A model generated the notes under the pieces. That model was given only the letters and a program-made list of their open reading frames with translations, was not told the origin of the DNA and searched no databases. A DNA stretch of 35,290 bases, taken from the NCBI GenBank assembly GCA_002070205.1, contig MWCU01000080.1, positions 1-35,290 of the forward strand, written 5' to 3'. The stretch's first letter is position 1. Each line of letters begins with the position of its first letter. Both the position numbers and the translations under genes were made by a program. This DNA comes from Firmicutes bacterium ADurb.Bin182. Lineage in GTDB: Bacteria; Bacillota; Clostridia; Christensenellales; CAG-138. Positions 16,839-24,923 of this stretch are shown piece by piece.

Positions 16839-17006
16839 GTCAAAACACCCCTCATGGGGATTATCAAGGGGCCTGCAAAAATCTTCGATTTTTGCAGGCC
16901 CCTTGATATACATTCCGGCTTCGGCGGCATGAACGTCGAAACGGATGAAATTCGTAAGAATTTTGTACATTGCACGCTTTGACGCTCGAAAATCTCTGAT
17001 TTTAGT
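16839..17006. repeat. Dispersed repeat family 2, copy A
   Basis: About 168 bp aligned with 35119-35290. Shared blocks include GTCAAAA, GGATTAT, TCCGGCTTC, GCGGCATG, GAAACGGATGAAAT and TTGCACGCTTTG. The centre is a hairpin with a perfect 22-bp stem (16862-16883 with 16887-16908) and a TTC loop. A smaller hairpin, AAAATC-TCT-GATTTT, ends the copy (16989-17003). No coding function is supported. It fills much of the 347-bp gap between the carboxypeptidase and PAP2 genes. Confidence 0.8.
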
Positions 17007-17008
17007 TT

Positions 17009-17067
17009 GTCAAAAATCTTGTTTTTGACTACGTGTAAATCTCGAAAAAGTCTATACAGACTTTTTC
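17009..17067. repeat. Two further hairpins following repeat copy A
   Basis: GTCAAAAA-TCTTG-TTTTTGAC (17009-17029) and GAAAAAGTCT-ATAC-AGACTTTTTC (17044-17067). Both are perfect stems. With the two hairpins just upstream they form a row of four within about 210 bp. The remaining 76 bp before the PAP2 gene shows nothing recognisable. Confidence 0.6.
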
Positions 17068-17143
17068 AACACGCTGTGGGCTGAACGGCCGTTACGGACT
17101 TTCGGTGTAATATCCGTGATTTTTCGGTGACAAAATAGATAAT

Positions 17144-17806
17144 ATGCCGAACGAAGCAAAAAAAACTTCAACCCGGGGGCAAAACAGAAAGTACGGAAGA
17201 AACAACTGGCTTATCGTGGTGCCTGTCATTCTGTTTGTCATTCTTGCCGTATGTGTCAGAGCGAGGTTGACGGTTGGCTTAGAGGGCTGGGCTTACAGCA
17301 AAACTGCAGAGCATATGTCGCCCGCAATGACGTCCGTCGTAAAGGGGATCACACATATAGGAGATACGGCGGTCGTCATACTGATATGCCTGACGCTTAT
17401 TGTCATTCCGAAAACACGGGGTACCATAGCACTGCCCGTATCGGGAGCCGTTATACTTTCCTTTGTCCTGAACATCGCATTGAAACATGTATTGGCGAGG
17501 GAACGTCCCGATATTCTAAGGCTTATAAACGAAACCAGCTATAGTTTTCCGAGCGGCCACGCTATGATAAATTCTTCGCTTTACATAATACTTCTGCTGT
17601 TTATTTTTAAATATATAAAAAACAGATGGACAAAATGGATCTTAGCATCCGTCTGCGCAATTCTCATCATAGCGATAGGTTTCTCCCGGGTGTATCTTGG
17701 CGTTCATTACGCGGGCGATATACTGGGAGGTTGGATGTTCGGTTTTGCCGTATCGATATTTGTTTACAATGTATGGAAAAGAAGAGCCTTTAAAAGCGGC
17801 CGATGA
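17144..17806 (+). CDS. PAP2-family membrane phosphatase
   Basis: An integral membrane phosphatase of the PAP2 superfamily, acting on lipid phosphates such as phosphatidate or undecaprenyl pyrophosphate. It is 220 residues with about six membrane helices. All three catalytic motifs are present: KHVLARERP (K114, R121, P122), PSGH (136-139, with H139) and SRVYLGVHYAGD (R182, nucleophile H188, D192). A basic, cytoplasmic N-terminus (1-21) precedes helix 1, and a basic tail closes the protein. The ribosome binding site is weak (GGTGA about 12 nt upstream), so the start is less certain than the frame. Bacitracin-resistance-type undecaprenyl pyrophosphatase activity is possible but cannot be told apart from lipid phosphatase activity here. 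Confidence 0.88.
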   Translation: MPNEAKKTSTRGQNRKYGRNNWLIVVPVILFVILAVCVRARLTVGLEGWAYSKTAEHMSPAMTSVVKGITHIGDTAVVILICLTLIVIPKTRGTIALPVSGAVILSFVLNIALKHVLARERPDILRLINETSYSFPSGHAMINSSLYIILLLFIFKYIKNRWTKWILASVCAILIIAIGFSRVYLGVHYAGDILGGWMFGFAVSIFVYNVWKRRAFKSGR

Positions 17807-17858
17807 CCGGTAATCGATATTCTTGATATAGTTGAAAAGACAGGTAAGCCGTATCCGC

Positions 17859-19184
17859 TTAAAAAGATAAGATATCGTGCGCGAAAAGCGTAACGGCTAA
17901 AAGGTCGGCGCACCCGCCGGGACTTATGTTCTTTTGTATCAGTTCATCGTCAAATTCTTCAATCATAGCAAGGCGCATCCGTTCCGGAAAGCCGAGAAGA
18001 CGCTTTGCATTCGACATCACAAACTCAAGAGCTTCCTCCCCGCCCCTTGAGAGAACGTTGGTATCCTGCACGCTTGCCATCAGTTCTAAAAGAGTTAAAA
18101 CGGCCGCATCATTTCTGCAAAACCCGTTTTTGAGAAACCTGCCGTAAACGGGAAGCCCCGTTTCTCTCACATTCGGAAAACCGGCCGCCGCTTCGCCTCT
18201 GATGCCCGTAACTCCGTATGCGGCGTATAGCTTTTCGCCGTGTGTGGCGGCATTTTCGGCGGTTATGCACTGGAGGTCTTTAAAAAATACGGCGGCGGTT
18301 TTTGCGCAGTGTTCGAACACCCCCTCAAAGTCAAGCTCGCTCATAAACAGAGCTCCGAGTGAGCAGAGAAGAAGGCCCATAGAAAAAATAAGCCCTTTAT
18401 GAGTGTTTACTCCGCCTGTCGCATTGAGCATGCCCGCTTCAGCAGCAAGTCCCGCGGGGCGAAGAAGGTCTGCGAGCTCTTGCGGCGACGCAAAGGGGTG
18501 TTCGGCGCCGATGCCGGCGAACCCGTAAAAATAAGGCCTAAGCGCCTCGGCGCTTTTTCGGAAAAGACATATATCCATATCCGAATGCGCGCCTCTGTTC
18601 CGCCTGTCGACAAGCCCCGGCTTGGGCGTTGCGTCCGCTTCATAAAGCAGCGCCCTGTACGCCGAGTCCGCCGCCTTTTTCATAAAAGCGTGTTTAAAGT
18701 GAGAGCGCATAATGCGAAGGACTTCCGCTTTTACCGCTTCCTCCCCGTGCGCTCTGCTTCTTGAGCACGCCGCGGCGCTGTTTTCGCACAAAAGGCATTT
18801 CCGGGGAGCCGGCCGCGACAACTTTCGGCCCGTCTTTTCCAATACGTCGATATCGAACAGCCTTCCGAGCGCATCCGCGTCCTCTATTTCGGCCATCCGC
18901 GCTTTCAGCTTTTCCGCATCCGAACCAACGGCAAAATACGCTTCGTACCCCGTGTCCTTTTCGGCCGTCTCAAATGCTTTGATAGAGGAACTGTCGATTG
19001 CCCGTAAAATTCTTTCCACTCCCGTTTCGAATGTCATTTTTGCAAGCGGGAAGGTCTTTACGGGACCGGGAATGTTCAGGGTGAAGCATATAAGCGGAAG
19101 CGAACAGCGCGAAAGGTATCTCTCCTGAGTTTCTTTTCTCTCCTCGCGCGCACGCAGCATTTTTGAAAGGTCGATTTCCTTCAA
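17859..19184 (-). CDS. citXG: CitX-CitG fusion: citrate lyase holo-ACP synthase / triphosphoribosyl-dephospho-CoA synthase
   Basis: A 441-residue bifunctional enzyme that makes and attaches the citrate lyase prosthetic group. The N-terminal part (about 1-165) is CitX, which transfers phosphoribosyl-dephospho-CoA to the ACP subunit; its motifs are GRLFDIDVL and RKCLLCENSAAACSRSRAH. The C-terminal part (about 170-441) is CitG, which makes triphosphoribosyl-dephospho-CoA from dephospho-CoA and ATP; its motifs are EADATPKPGLVDRRNRGAH, GGVNTHKGLIFSMG and GIRGEAAAGFP. CitX and CitG are separate proteins in some bacteria and fused in others. The start is TTG at 19184, overlapping the citC stop (TTGA), so translation is coupled. 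It is the last gene of the cit operon. Confidence 0.9.
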   Translation of the reverse strand: MKEIDLSKMLRAREERKETQERYLSRCSLPLICFTLNIPGPVKTFPLAKMTFETGVERILRAIDSSSIKAFETAEKDTGYEAYFAVGSDAEKLKARMAEIEDADALGRLFDIDVLEKTGRKLSRPAPRKCLLCENSAAACSRSRAHGEEAVKAEVLRIMRSHFKHAFMKKAADSAYRALLYEADATPKPGLVDRRNRGAHSDMDICLFRKSAEALRPYFYGFAGIGAEHPFASPQELADLLRPAGLAAEAGMLNATGGVNTHKGLIFSMGLLLCSLGALFMSELDFEGVFEHCAKTAAVFFKDLQCITAENAATHGEKLYAAYGVTGIRGEAAAGFPNVRETGLPVYGRFLKNGFCRNDAAVLTLLELMASVQDTNVLSRGGEEALEFVMSNAKRLLGFPERMRLAMIEEFDDELIQKNISPGGCADLLAVTLFAHDILSF

Positions 19185-20170
19185 CGCCTGTTTTCCGCCT
19201 TCAATATGTCCGATATCGCACGGTATGTCGTTTCGGGCACGAGTTTTTTGATCTCTTCGAGCTTTCCTTCAGCCATCAGCTTTCGAACCTTTGAAGCGCT
19301 TATCTGATCCTTTCGCTCCAGCTCCACGACCTCAATGCCGTACCGGGGAAGGATTTTTTTCATCAAGAGGTTATATCGGGCCGTCGTCGGGCAGAACGGT
19401 TCCGTTCCCACGAACCGGACGGTGATCCCGAGAGGCTTTGCTATACGCTTTGCGAAAAGAGTCAGGTCGAGAGTTCCGTTCACCTCGTCCGGCTTTACGC
19501 TTTCTTTTAAAAAGTACGTCGGAAACGTCGCGGAAGAAATGATGTAATCCCCGGACTTATGAACGTAGACGTTTTTAAGGTGACTGACTCCTTCCAAAAC
19601 CAGCCGGTACCTGAGATCTGCCGGAAATTGAGACCGGTCCTCGCTGAGAACGAATACATGCAGCGCGTCCACCCGGGAGGAGGCGGTCTCCATCAAATAT
19701 TGATGCCCCAGAGTAAACGGGTTGCAGTTGACAACCACTGTGCCTATTTTTCCCCCGGCTTCAGGCTTCTTTAGGCTTTTTACGTAATCGTCGATACCCG
19801 TTTTCCGGTTTTCCATCATAAGCACATCGCCCGTTGCCGCCATCGGATAGAACCCGAGGGACGCAAACTGTTCCTCATTTTCCGGCTTTGTGAAAAGGAA
19901 AAGATGAGTTCTGCCCAAATGAAAGCTTTGCGTCGCAAGCTCGCTGACTATGGTCGCCGCGGTGCCTTCCCCCCTCAAGCCTTCTTTTACCGCGATGCAT
20001 TTAAGAACGTTATGGGCGAGCGAACCCGTTGCGACGATCTCTCCGTCCTCATCCAAAAGATTGACCGTAAACTCGACGTCGTCGTCAAATCTCAGGCCTT
20101 GCGACTGCAGAAACCTTTTGGTCCGGTTTAAAAGCGCGCCGCTCGGCGGCGCGCCCGTTTCGGTGAACAT
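19181..20170 (-). CDS. citC: [Citrate (pro-3S)-lyase] ligase CitC
   Basis: Acetylates the citrate lyase prosthetic thiol using acetate and ATP, switching the enzyme on. It is 329 residues. The N-terminal GNAT-like domain includes CIAVKEGLRGEGTAATIVSELA (58-79). The C-terminal nucleotidyltransferase domain begins near 141 with VVVNCNPFTLGHQYLM, where TLGH (153-156) is the HxGH-like ATP motif, and has ISASKVR at 290-296, matching the ISxSK nucleotide motif. Its ATG overlaps the citF stop by one base, and its stop overlaps the citXG start. The acetyl-accepting group is on CitD encoded upstream. Confidence 0.93.
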   Translation of the reverse strand: MFTETGAPPSGALLNRTKRFLQSQGLRFDDDVEFTVNLLDEDGEIVATGSLAHNVLKCIAVKEGLRGEGTAATIVSELATQSFHLGRTHLFLFTKPENEEQFASLGFYPMAATGDVLMMENRKTGIDDYVKSLKKPEAGGKIGTVVVNCNPFTLGHQYLMETASSRVDALHVFVLSEDRSQFPADLRYRLVLEGVSHLKNVYVHKSGDYIISSATFPTYFLKESVKPDEVNGTLDLTLFAKRIAKPLGITVRFVGTEPFCPTTARYNLLMKKILPRYGIEVVELERKDQISASKVRKLMAEGKLEEIKKLVPETTYRAISDILKAENRR

Positions 20171-21720
20171 TATGCTTTTACCTTTCTTATGACGTCTATT
20201 ACGGTATTATCCCTGTAAAGCGATAAACCCACGATCTTATCGTCATAATCGTTGGGAGCGGGCTTTCCGCAAAGGCGCTCCGCTCTGTCCTTAAGCTCCT
20301 CGATGCTGACGAGCTCGATGCAGCCGGCTTTCCTGAATCGCTCGAGCAATTCGGGCCGGTTGGGGTTGACGGCCGTTCCTTGATCGGTCACCACTACGTC
20401 CACGGTCCTCCCCGGCGTTACTATGGTATTTACCCTGCCCAATACGCAGGGTATCCTGCCGCGCATCAGCGGAGTCACAACGACCGTCATGCTCGCACCC
20501 GCCGCCGCATCCGGATGCCCGCCTATCGCGCCCCGGATTACGCCGTTTGAACCCGTAAGCACGTTCACGTTAAAATCGGTGTCGACCTCCATTGCCGAAA
20601 GAACCACAAAATCCAGCTGGTTTACGGCGGCGCCCCTGTTGAGATAGCTTGCGTAATAGGAAGCGTCTATCTGCTGATGGAAGCGGTTGTTCTTCAATGA
20701 TTGCGCAGCTACCTTGTCAAATGACTGCACATCCAGTATGCGCTGAATAAGCCCCTCTTCATGCATCTCGACGATCTGCCCCGTTATGCCTCCGAGCGCA
20801 AACCTCGCCTTAATGTTTTTCTCAAGCATCCTTTCCCTGATATAGCGTGCTACGGCGAGGCTTGCTCCTCCGGAGCCCATCTGCATTGAAAATCCGTTGT
20901 AAAAATAACCGCTGTTCTCAATCACGTAGGACGCAGTCTGCGCGATAAGCAGCTCCTTCGGATTTGTGGTAAAACGGGTAGCGCCGCTTCCTATCTTGTT
21001 GGCGTCGCCCACCTTATCCACCTTCACGACGGAGTTTACCTGAGATTCGGGAATGCCGAAAGGCGCGTTGGGGAAGGGGACTATGGTATCCGTGATTATT
21101 ATGCAATGGTCCGCGTGCATAGCGTCCATTTTTGCGTACCCGAGCGAACCGCAGCTTGTACCGTCGTCCTCGCTCTCCCTCGAGTACCCGTTCGCGTTGC
21201 CGTACGGGTCGCTTGTGGAGGCGCCGAGAAACGCAACGTCTATATGCAGTTCGCCGGTCTCTATTGCGGCAGCTCTGCCGCCGTGCGAACGGAAAATGAC
21301 CGGAAAATCCATCAAGCCCTGTGATACTGCGTCCGCCAGCTTTCCGCGCATGCCGCTCGTTTCGATATGGGTCACGACGCCGTTTTGGATGTGCTTTATC
21401 AACGGTTCGTGGATCTCGTTAAGCGAGCTTGCCGCGACGGTAAGGTTGCGAAAACCCATGCGCGCGATCGTGTCCAAAACCATATTGACGACGAAATCGC
21501 CGTTCCTGAAATGATGATGGAACGATATTGTCTTGCCGTCGCATAGACCCGAACGCTCTATTGCCGCCTCAATCGAGGGTTCCACCTTGTTGTGTTCTCT
21601 TTGTTTGTCGTTAAGCGTGCGCGTATCTTTTTTCAGCGCTTCGCAATCCGGGTCGAACGGGCCGAAAACGGCAGACATCTTATCTAAATAAGGTATTTCA
21701 TCAAACTTAAAGCTTGCCAT
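20170..21720 (-). CDS. citF: Citrate lyase alpha subunit (citrate:acetyl-ACP transferase)
   Basis: The alpha subunit exchanges the acetyl group on the ACP subunit for citrate, forming citryl-ACP and acetate. It is 516 residues, the usual size. The start at 21720 (MASFKFDEIPYLDKM) follows AGGAGG by 9 nt; the frame extends 16 codons further upstream into citE without a ribosome binding site. Conserved segments include GKTISFHHHFRNGDFVVN, FRSHGGRAAAIETGELHIDVAFLGAS, DPYGNANG, NKIGSGATRFTTNPKEL and FSMQMGSGGASLAVARY. It starts 4 bp after the citE stop. Together with CitD and CitE it forms the lyase complex in the cytoplasm. Confidence 0.95.
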   Translation of the reverse strand: MASFKFDEIPYLDKMSAVFGPFDPDCEALKKDTRTLNDKQREHNKVEPSIEAAIERSGLCDGKTISFHHHFRNGDFVVNMVLDTIARMGFRNLTVAASSLNEIHEPLIKHIQNGVVTHIETSGMRGKLADAVSQGLMDFPVIFRSHGGRAAAIETGELHIDVAFLGASTSDPYGNANGYSRESEDDGTSCGSLGYAKMDAMHADHCIIITDTIVPFPNAPFGIPESQVNSVVKVDKVGDANKIGSGATRFTTNPKELLIAQTASYVIENSGYFYNGFSMQMGSGGASLAVARYIRERMLEKNIKARFALGGITGQIVEMHEEGLIQRILDVQSFDKVAAQSLKNNRFHQQIDASYYASYLNRGAAVNQLDFVVLSAMEVDTDFNVNVLTGSNGVIRGAIGGHPDAAAGASMTVVVTPLMRGRIPCVLGRVNTIVTPGRTVDVVVTDQGTAVNPNRPELLERFRKAGCIELVSIEELKDRAERLCGKPAPNDYDDKIVGLSLYRDNTVIDVIRKVKA

Positions 21721-21724
21721 CGTT

Positions 21725-22612
21725 TTAATCCTCCTGCATGGGCACGCGTGCGGCGCGGGCCAGCTCAATCACATATTGAGCGCGCTCCGCAACGGGTTTG
21801 TCGATCATTTTTCCGTTCAGCGAAATAACGCCTGAGCCCCTGCTGTTCGCTTCTTTTATCGCTCCCATAACGGCGAGCGCTTTTTGGATATCCTTCTGGG
21901 TGGGCGTGAATACCTTATGCACCGGAGGTATCTGGCGGGGATTGATAACGCTCTTTCCGTCAAAGCCGAGGGTGCGGATAAGAGTGGTCTCCCTTATGAG
22001 GCCCTCCTCGTTGTTGATATCGGAATAGACCGTATCTATAGCGTCGATGCCCGCAGCCCTCGCCGCGTTAACTATCATGGACCTTGCGAACAAAAGCTCA
22101 ATTCCGTCGGCCGTTCTGAACGTTTTCAGGTCCGTTACGTAATCCTCCGCGCCCAAAGCTATCCCGATAAGGCGCTTTGAAGAGAGTGCGATATCCCTGG
22201 CGTTCAGCACTCCTTTAGCGCTTTCTATCGCGGCCATCATGCGCGTTTTTCCGACCGGTATCCCCGTCTCCTTCTCTATCCTTTCGATCTCCCGTTCGCA
22301 CTGCGTAACATCCTCGGGCGTTTCGGTCTTGGGCAGCCGGATGACATGCGGCTGCGCCCTGACGATAGCTTCAAGGTCGTCCAATCCGAGCTTTGAATCC
22401 AGAGAGTTGATCCTTACAACCAGCTCTTTGTTCCCGTATGAGAACGTTGTGAGGGATTTGTAAACCAAAAAACGAGCGGCGTCCTTCTCTCTTATGGAAA
22501 CGCTGTCCTCAAGGTCGAACATGATGCAGTCCGAGCCGTAGATATGCGCGTCCCTGAGCATGCCCGGGTTGTTTCCGGGCACAAAAAGCATGGTCCGTCT
22601 TAACTGTTTCAT
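21725..22612 (-). CDS. citE: Citrate lyase beta subunit (citryl-ACP lyase)
   Basis: Cleaves citryl-ACP to acetyl-ACP and oxaloacetate. It is 295 residues with the HpcH/HpaI-type TIM barrel. LRRTMLFVPGNNPGMLRDA lies near the N-terminus, followed by DCIMFDLEDSVSIREKDAAR, whose acidic residues bind magnesium; RLPKTETPEDV, MMAAIESAKGVLNA and GAEDYVTDL follow, all typical of the family. The start at 22612 is set by AAAGGAG 7 nt upstream; its ATG overlaps the citD stop in ATGA. An alternative upstream in-frame start at 22636 lies inside citD. Dedicated CitE, as opposed to a stand-alone CitE-like protein, is supported by citD and citF on either side. Confidence 0.95.
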   Translation of the reverse strand: MKQLRRTMLFVPGNNPGMLRDAHIYGSDCIMFDLEDSVSIREKDAARFLVYKSLTTFSYGNKELVVRINSLDSKLGLDDLEAIVRAQPHVIRLPKTETPEDVTQCEREIERIEKETGIPVGKTRMMAAIESAKGVLNARDIALSSKRLIGIALGAEDYVTDLKTFRTADGIELLFARSMIVNAARAAGIDAIDTVYSDINNEEGLIRETTLIRTLGFDGKSVINPRQIPPVHKVFTPTQKDIQKALAVMGAIKEANSRGSGVISLNGKMIDKPVAERAQYVIELARAARVPMQED

Positions 22613-22914
22613 GCTTCCGCTCCTTTCGTCTTCCATTGATAATCGTCGCGCCTTGCCGCCCTGAAAGCGGCAACGCTGACCCTCGCTTCGATAGCGCAGT
22701 CAAGCGCGCCCTTGTCCACGGCATCGACTTTTGCTTTTGTAACGCCGAGCGAGCGAAGCGTTTCGAGTATCACACGCCTTATCTGCGGGCCGTACTGCTG
22801 GCCAACGGAACTTTCGAGCGTAAGCTCAATGCCTTCCGTGTCCTTCGGCTCTATCCGAACCATGATGTCGCTGGACTCCATAGTCCCGGCAACACCGACC
22901 TCCAAGATTTGCAT
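22609..22914 (-). CDS. citD: Citrate lyase acyl carrier protein (gamma subunit)
   Basis: The acyl carrier subunit that bears the phosphoribosyl-dephospho-CoA arm. It is 101 residues, close to the usual length. The N-terminus MQILEVGVAGTMESSDIMVRI contains the attachment serine S14, in the same position as in characterised citrate lyase ACPs. The start at 22914 is set by GGAGGG 7 nt upstream; the frame extends 29 codons further back through sequence unlike the family. It is the first gene of the operon citD-citE-citF-citC-citXG. The upstream 190 bp contain TATAAT-like sequences on the minus strand but no convincing -35 box. Its basic C-terminal tail (RRDDYQWKTKGAEA) is slightly longer than in many relatives. 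Confidence 0.93.
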   Translation of the reverse strand: MQILEVGVAGTMESSDIMVRIEPKDTEGIELTLESSVGQQYGPQIRRVILETLRSLGVTKAKVDAVDKGALDCAIEARVSVAAFRAARRDDYQWKTKGAEA

Positions 22915-23104
22915 CAGATTGCCCTCCGTGAAAGTTTGCTGTTGATACTCCTTATTATAGTATATTCCCTTGTGTTCTTCATCAACTAAAAACGGTTTCA
23001 TTATATATTTTTAAAACACCGTGCGGCTTATCGGGCATTCCCGCGGGTGTTAGCGGCATGGACAGCCGCATAATATGAACAAAAACCATTAGGGAGGAGC
23101 CGAA

Positions 23105-24763
23105 ATGCGTTACACGAAGATCATAACCCTGACCGGAAGCGGATTATCCGGCAGCGTTCGGATAGAAGGCTCAAACAACACTACCCGCGCGCAGATTAAA
23201 CTGCGCCGGCCCGAATCAAAAAAGCTTGTCCTTTTCCTTCTTTCGGGGGAACATGCGGACAGGGTGGAGCTTTCGAAAGAACTTTCCGGGCAGCTTCCGG
23301 TCCAAAAGGAAATCGACGCGGCGCTTCTCGCGGCGGACGATAACGGTACGCTCAGGTTCATAGCCGAAGGAAGGTCGCTCGGCTGCAAAACGGACCTTGA
23401 AAGGATCAAGAGGGATATCCGGTTTCGGCAAAAACCCGCCATACCCGGACATGAGCCGGGCGCCGAAAAGCAATCGTTAAAAACGATCTCCGCTGGCGAG
23501 CATAAAAAAACCGCTCCCGAACAGGCTCACGCCGACTTGAAGACGTCGGGCGAGGAGCTCTTGGAAGGGATTCCGCAGACCCGGGTCCCGATGCCCGCCA
23601 CGGAAATTCCGGAAAGCGATGAAACCGTTCCCGAACAAGCTCGCACCGACTTCAAGATACCGGGCACGGAGCTTTTGGAAGCGATTCCGCAGACACGTGT
23701 CCCGATGCCCGCCACAGAAATTCCGGAACGCGATGAAACCGGTCCCGGACAAACCCCCGTCGACTTTAAGACGCCGGGCGCGGAGCCTATAGAAGAGGTT
23801 CCGCAAATACGGGTCCCGATACCCGCCGCAGATATTCCGGAAAGCGATGAATCCGCCCCCGAACAAATTCGAGCCGACGTGAAAGAGTCGGGCAAAGGGC
23901 ATCCGGAGGAAGCTCCGCTTGTAAGGGCGATCCCGATGCCCGCAGCAGAGATTCCGGAACCGGAAACCGGTTCGAAGGGCGAAGCCGTTCATAAAACGGA
24001 AACCGCTCCGGCGGTTGAGACGGAACAAGGCTCCGCCGAAGTGCCCGGCGGTAAAGAAAATAAGCAGGCTTCCTTCCGGCCGGCCGAACCATCGAACATC
24101 GAGGCAGAAGAAATTTCGCAAAGCCGACCGGAAGCGGAAAAGCATACCGGGCAAGACGCGGCGCCTGTTTACAAAGCTGACAGCGAGCCCAAAAACCGTG
24201 AAGCCGTAGAGAGGGCAATCAAAGAAGCCGAAACGGAACCCGAGGGACTCAGGAAATCCAAAGCTCTTTCGGATATTCTCAATCAGGCGCGCAATCTGTT
24301 TCCGTCCGGATACGACGTCCCCGAAATTCCCCAGAAACCTTACGCCCGCGGGAGTGGAAAAGACTCATTGAAGCATTTGACTCCCATGCAGAAAAACACA
24401 AAATGGGACGGGGAGATGGAAGCCGTTCTCAATACTTCAAAAGGCAAAGAGCAGGCGAAGGAAGAGCCCTCTCAGAAAGCCGAAAAAAAGGACGCCCGAA
24501 TGCAAAGCGGCAGGCAGCAATCCTTTGAAGTCCACAATCCTTTTCCGGAGACTTTTCCGAATTCAAAATGGCGGAAGGTGACCTATCCCGGAACGAACCG
24601 TTATTATCTGGAGGGCGAGGCGGCGGGAGCTAACGGAGTATTCCGGATAGCCGCATTGCCCGGGGAATATTCCGCCGTTCCGCCAAGCCGCGCAAAAGGA
24701 TTCAACCGCTTTATCAGGGCATCCGACGGGTGCGGATATTGGCTGCGGATCACTGCACGATAG
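23105..24763 (+). CDS. Hypothetical protein with four 38-residue tandem repeats
   Basis: A 552-residue protein of unknown function. GGGAGGAG lies 5 nt before the ATG. There is no signal peptide or membrane helix. The N-terminal domain (about 1-115) begins YTKIITLTGSGLSGSVRIEG and looks like a compact beta-rich domain. Residues 137-288 are four tandem 38-residue units (23513-23968) with the core IPQTRVPMPATEIPESDET, rich in Pro and Glu. A further Glu/Lys/Pro-rich, probably disordered stretch reaches about 470. The C-terminal domain (about 478-552) has NPFPETFPNSKWRKVTYPGTNRYYLEG split by its own ending YWLRITAR and seems conserved in type. The gene is divergent from citD but nothing links it to citrate. 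Two folded ends joined by a repetitive linker suggest a scaffold or spore/envelope-associated role, which is speculation. Confidence 0.8.
   Translation: MRYTKIITLTGSGLSGSVRIEGSNNTTRAQIKLRRPESKKLVLFLLSGEHADRVELSKELSGQLPVQKEIDAALLAADDNGTLRFIAEGRSLGCKTDLERIKRDIRFRQKPAIPGHEPGAEKQSLKTISAGEHKKTAPEQAHADLKTSGEELLEGIPQTRVPMPATEIPESDETVPEQARTDFKIPGTELLEAIPQTRVPMPATEIPERDETGPGQTPVDFKTPGAEPIEEVPQIRVPIPAADIPESDESAPEQIRADVKESGKGHPEEAPLVRAIPMPAAEIPEPETGSKGEAVHKTETAPAVETEQGSAEVPGGKENKQASFRPAEPSNIEAEEISQSRPEAEKHTGQDAAPVYKADSEPKNREAVERAIKEAETEPEGLRKSKALSDILNQARNLFPSGYDVPEIPQKPYARGSGKDSLKHLTPMQKNTKWDGEMEAVLNTSKGKEQAKEEPSQKAEKKDARMQSGRQQSFEVHNPFPETFPNSKWRKVTYPGTNRYYLEGEAAGANGVFRIAALPGEYSAVPPSRAKGFNRFIRASDGCGYWLRITAR
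23513..23968 (+). repeat. In-frame tandem repeat, 4 x 114 bp
   Basis: Units at 23513-23626, 23627-23740, 23741-23854 and 23855-23968, each coding for 38 residues. Units 1 and 2 are most alike. Unit 4 is the most diverged, with one inserted and one lost residue. Confidence 0.85.
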
Positions 24764-24781
24764 CGCCGACGGGGAAGCTAA

Positions 24782-24835
24782 CGCTTCCGCAGAGAGCAAG
24801 CTTCGACGCAAGCGAAGCTTGCTCTTTGCGGAGCG
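24782..24835. repeat. Long inverted repeat between the tandem-repeat protein and methyltransferase genes
   Basis: Arm 24782-24805 pairs with 24813-24835 around a 7-nt loop. The inner 13 bp (AGAGCAAGCTTCG with CGAAGCTTGCTCT) are perfect and the outer part has small bulges; flanking GGGAAGCT and AGCTCCC extend it. There is no T tract, so it looks like a REP-type palindrome rather than a standard terminator. Confidence 0.65.
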
Positions 24836-24923
24836 AAGCTCCCTCCGCGCGACCGCAGGGAGCTATTGCGCCTCAGCCGGTTTGATGATAAAGTGAGTTT
24901 AATTAAGCGCATGGAGACATTTT

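Noticed and set aside
23477..24154. Long open frame (225 codons) on the minus strand opposite the tandem-repeat protein
   Set aside because: Its length and repetitiveness follow from the repeat on the plus strand; it has no ribosome binding site, and the plus-strand gene has a strong one.
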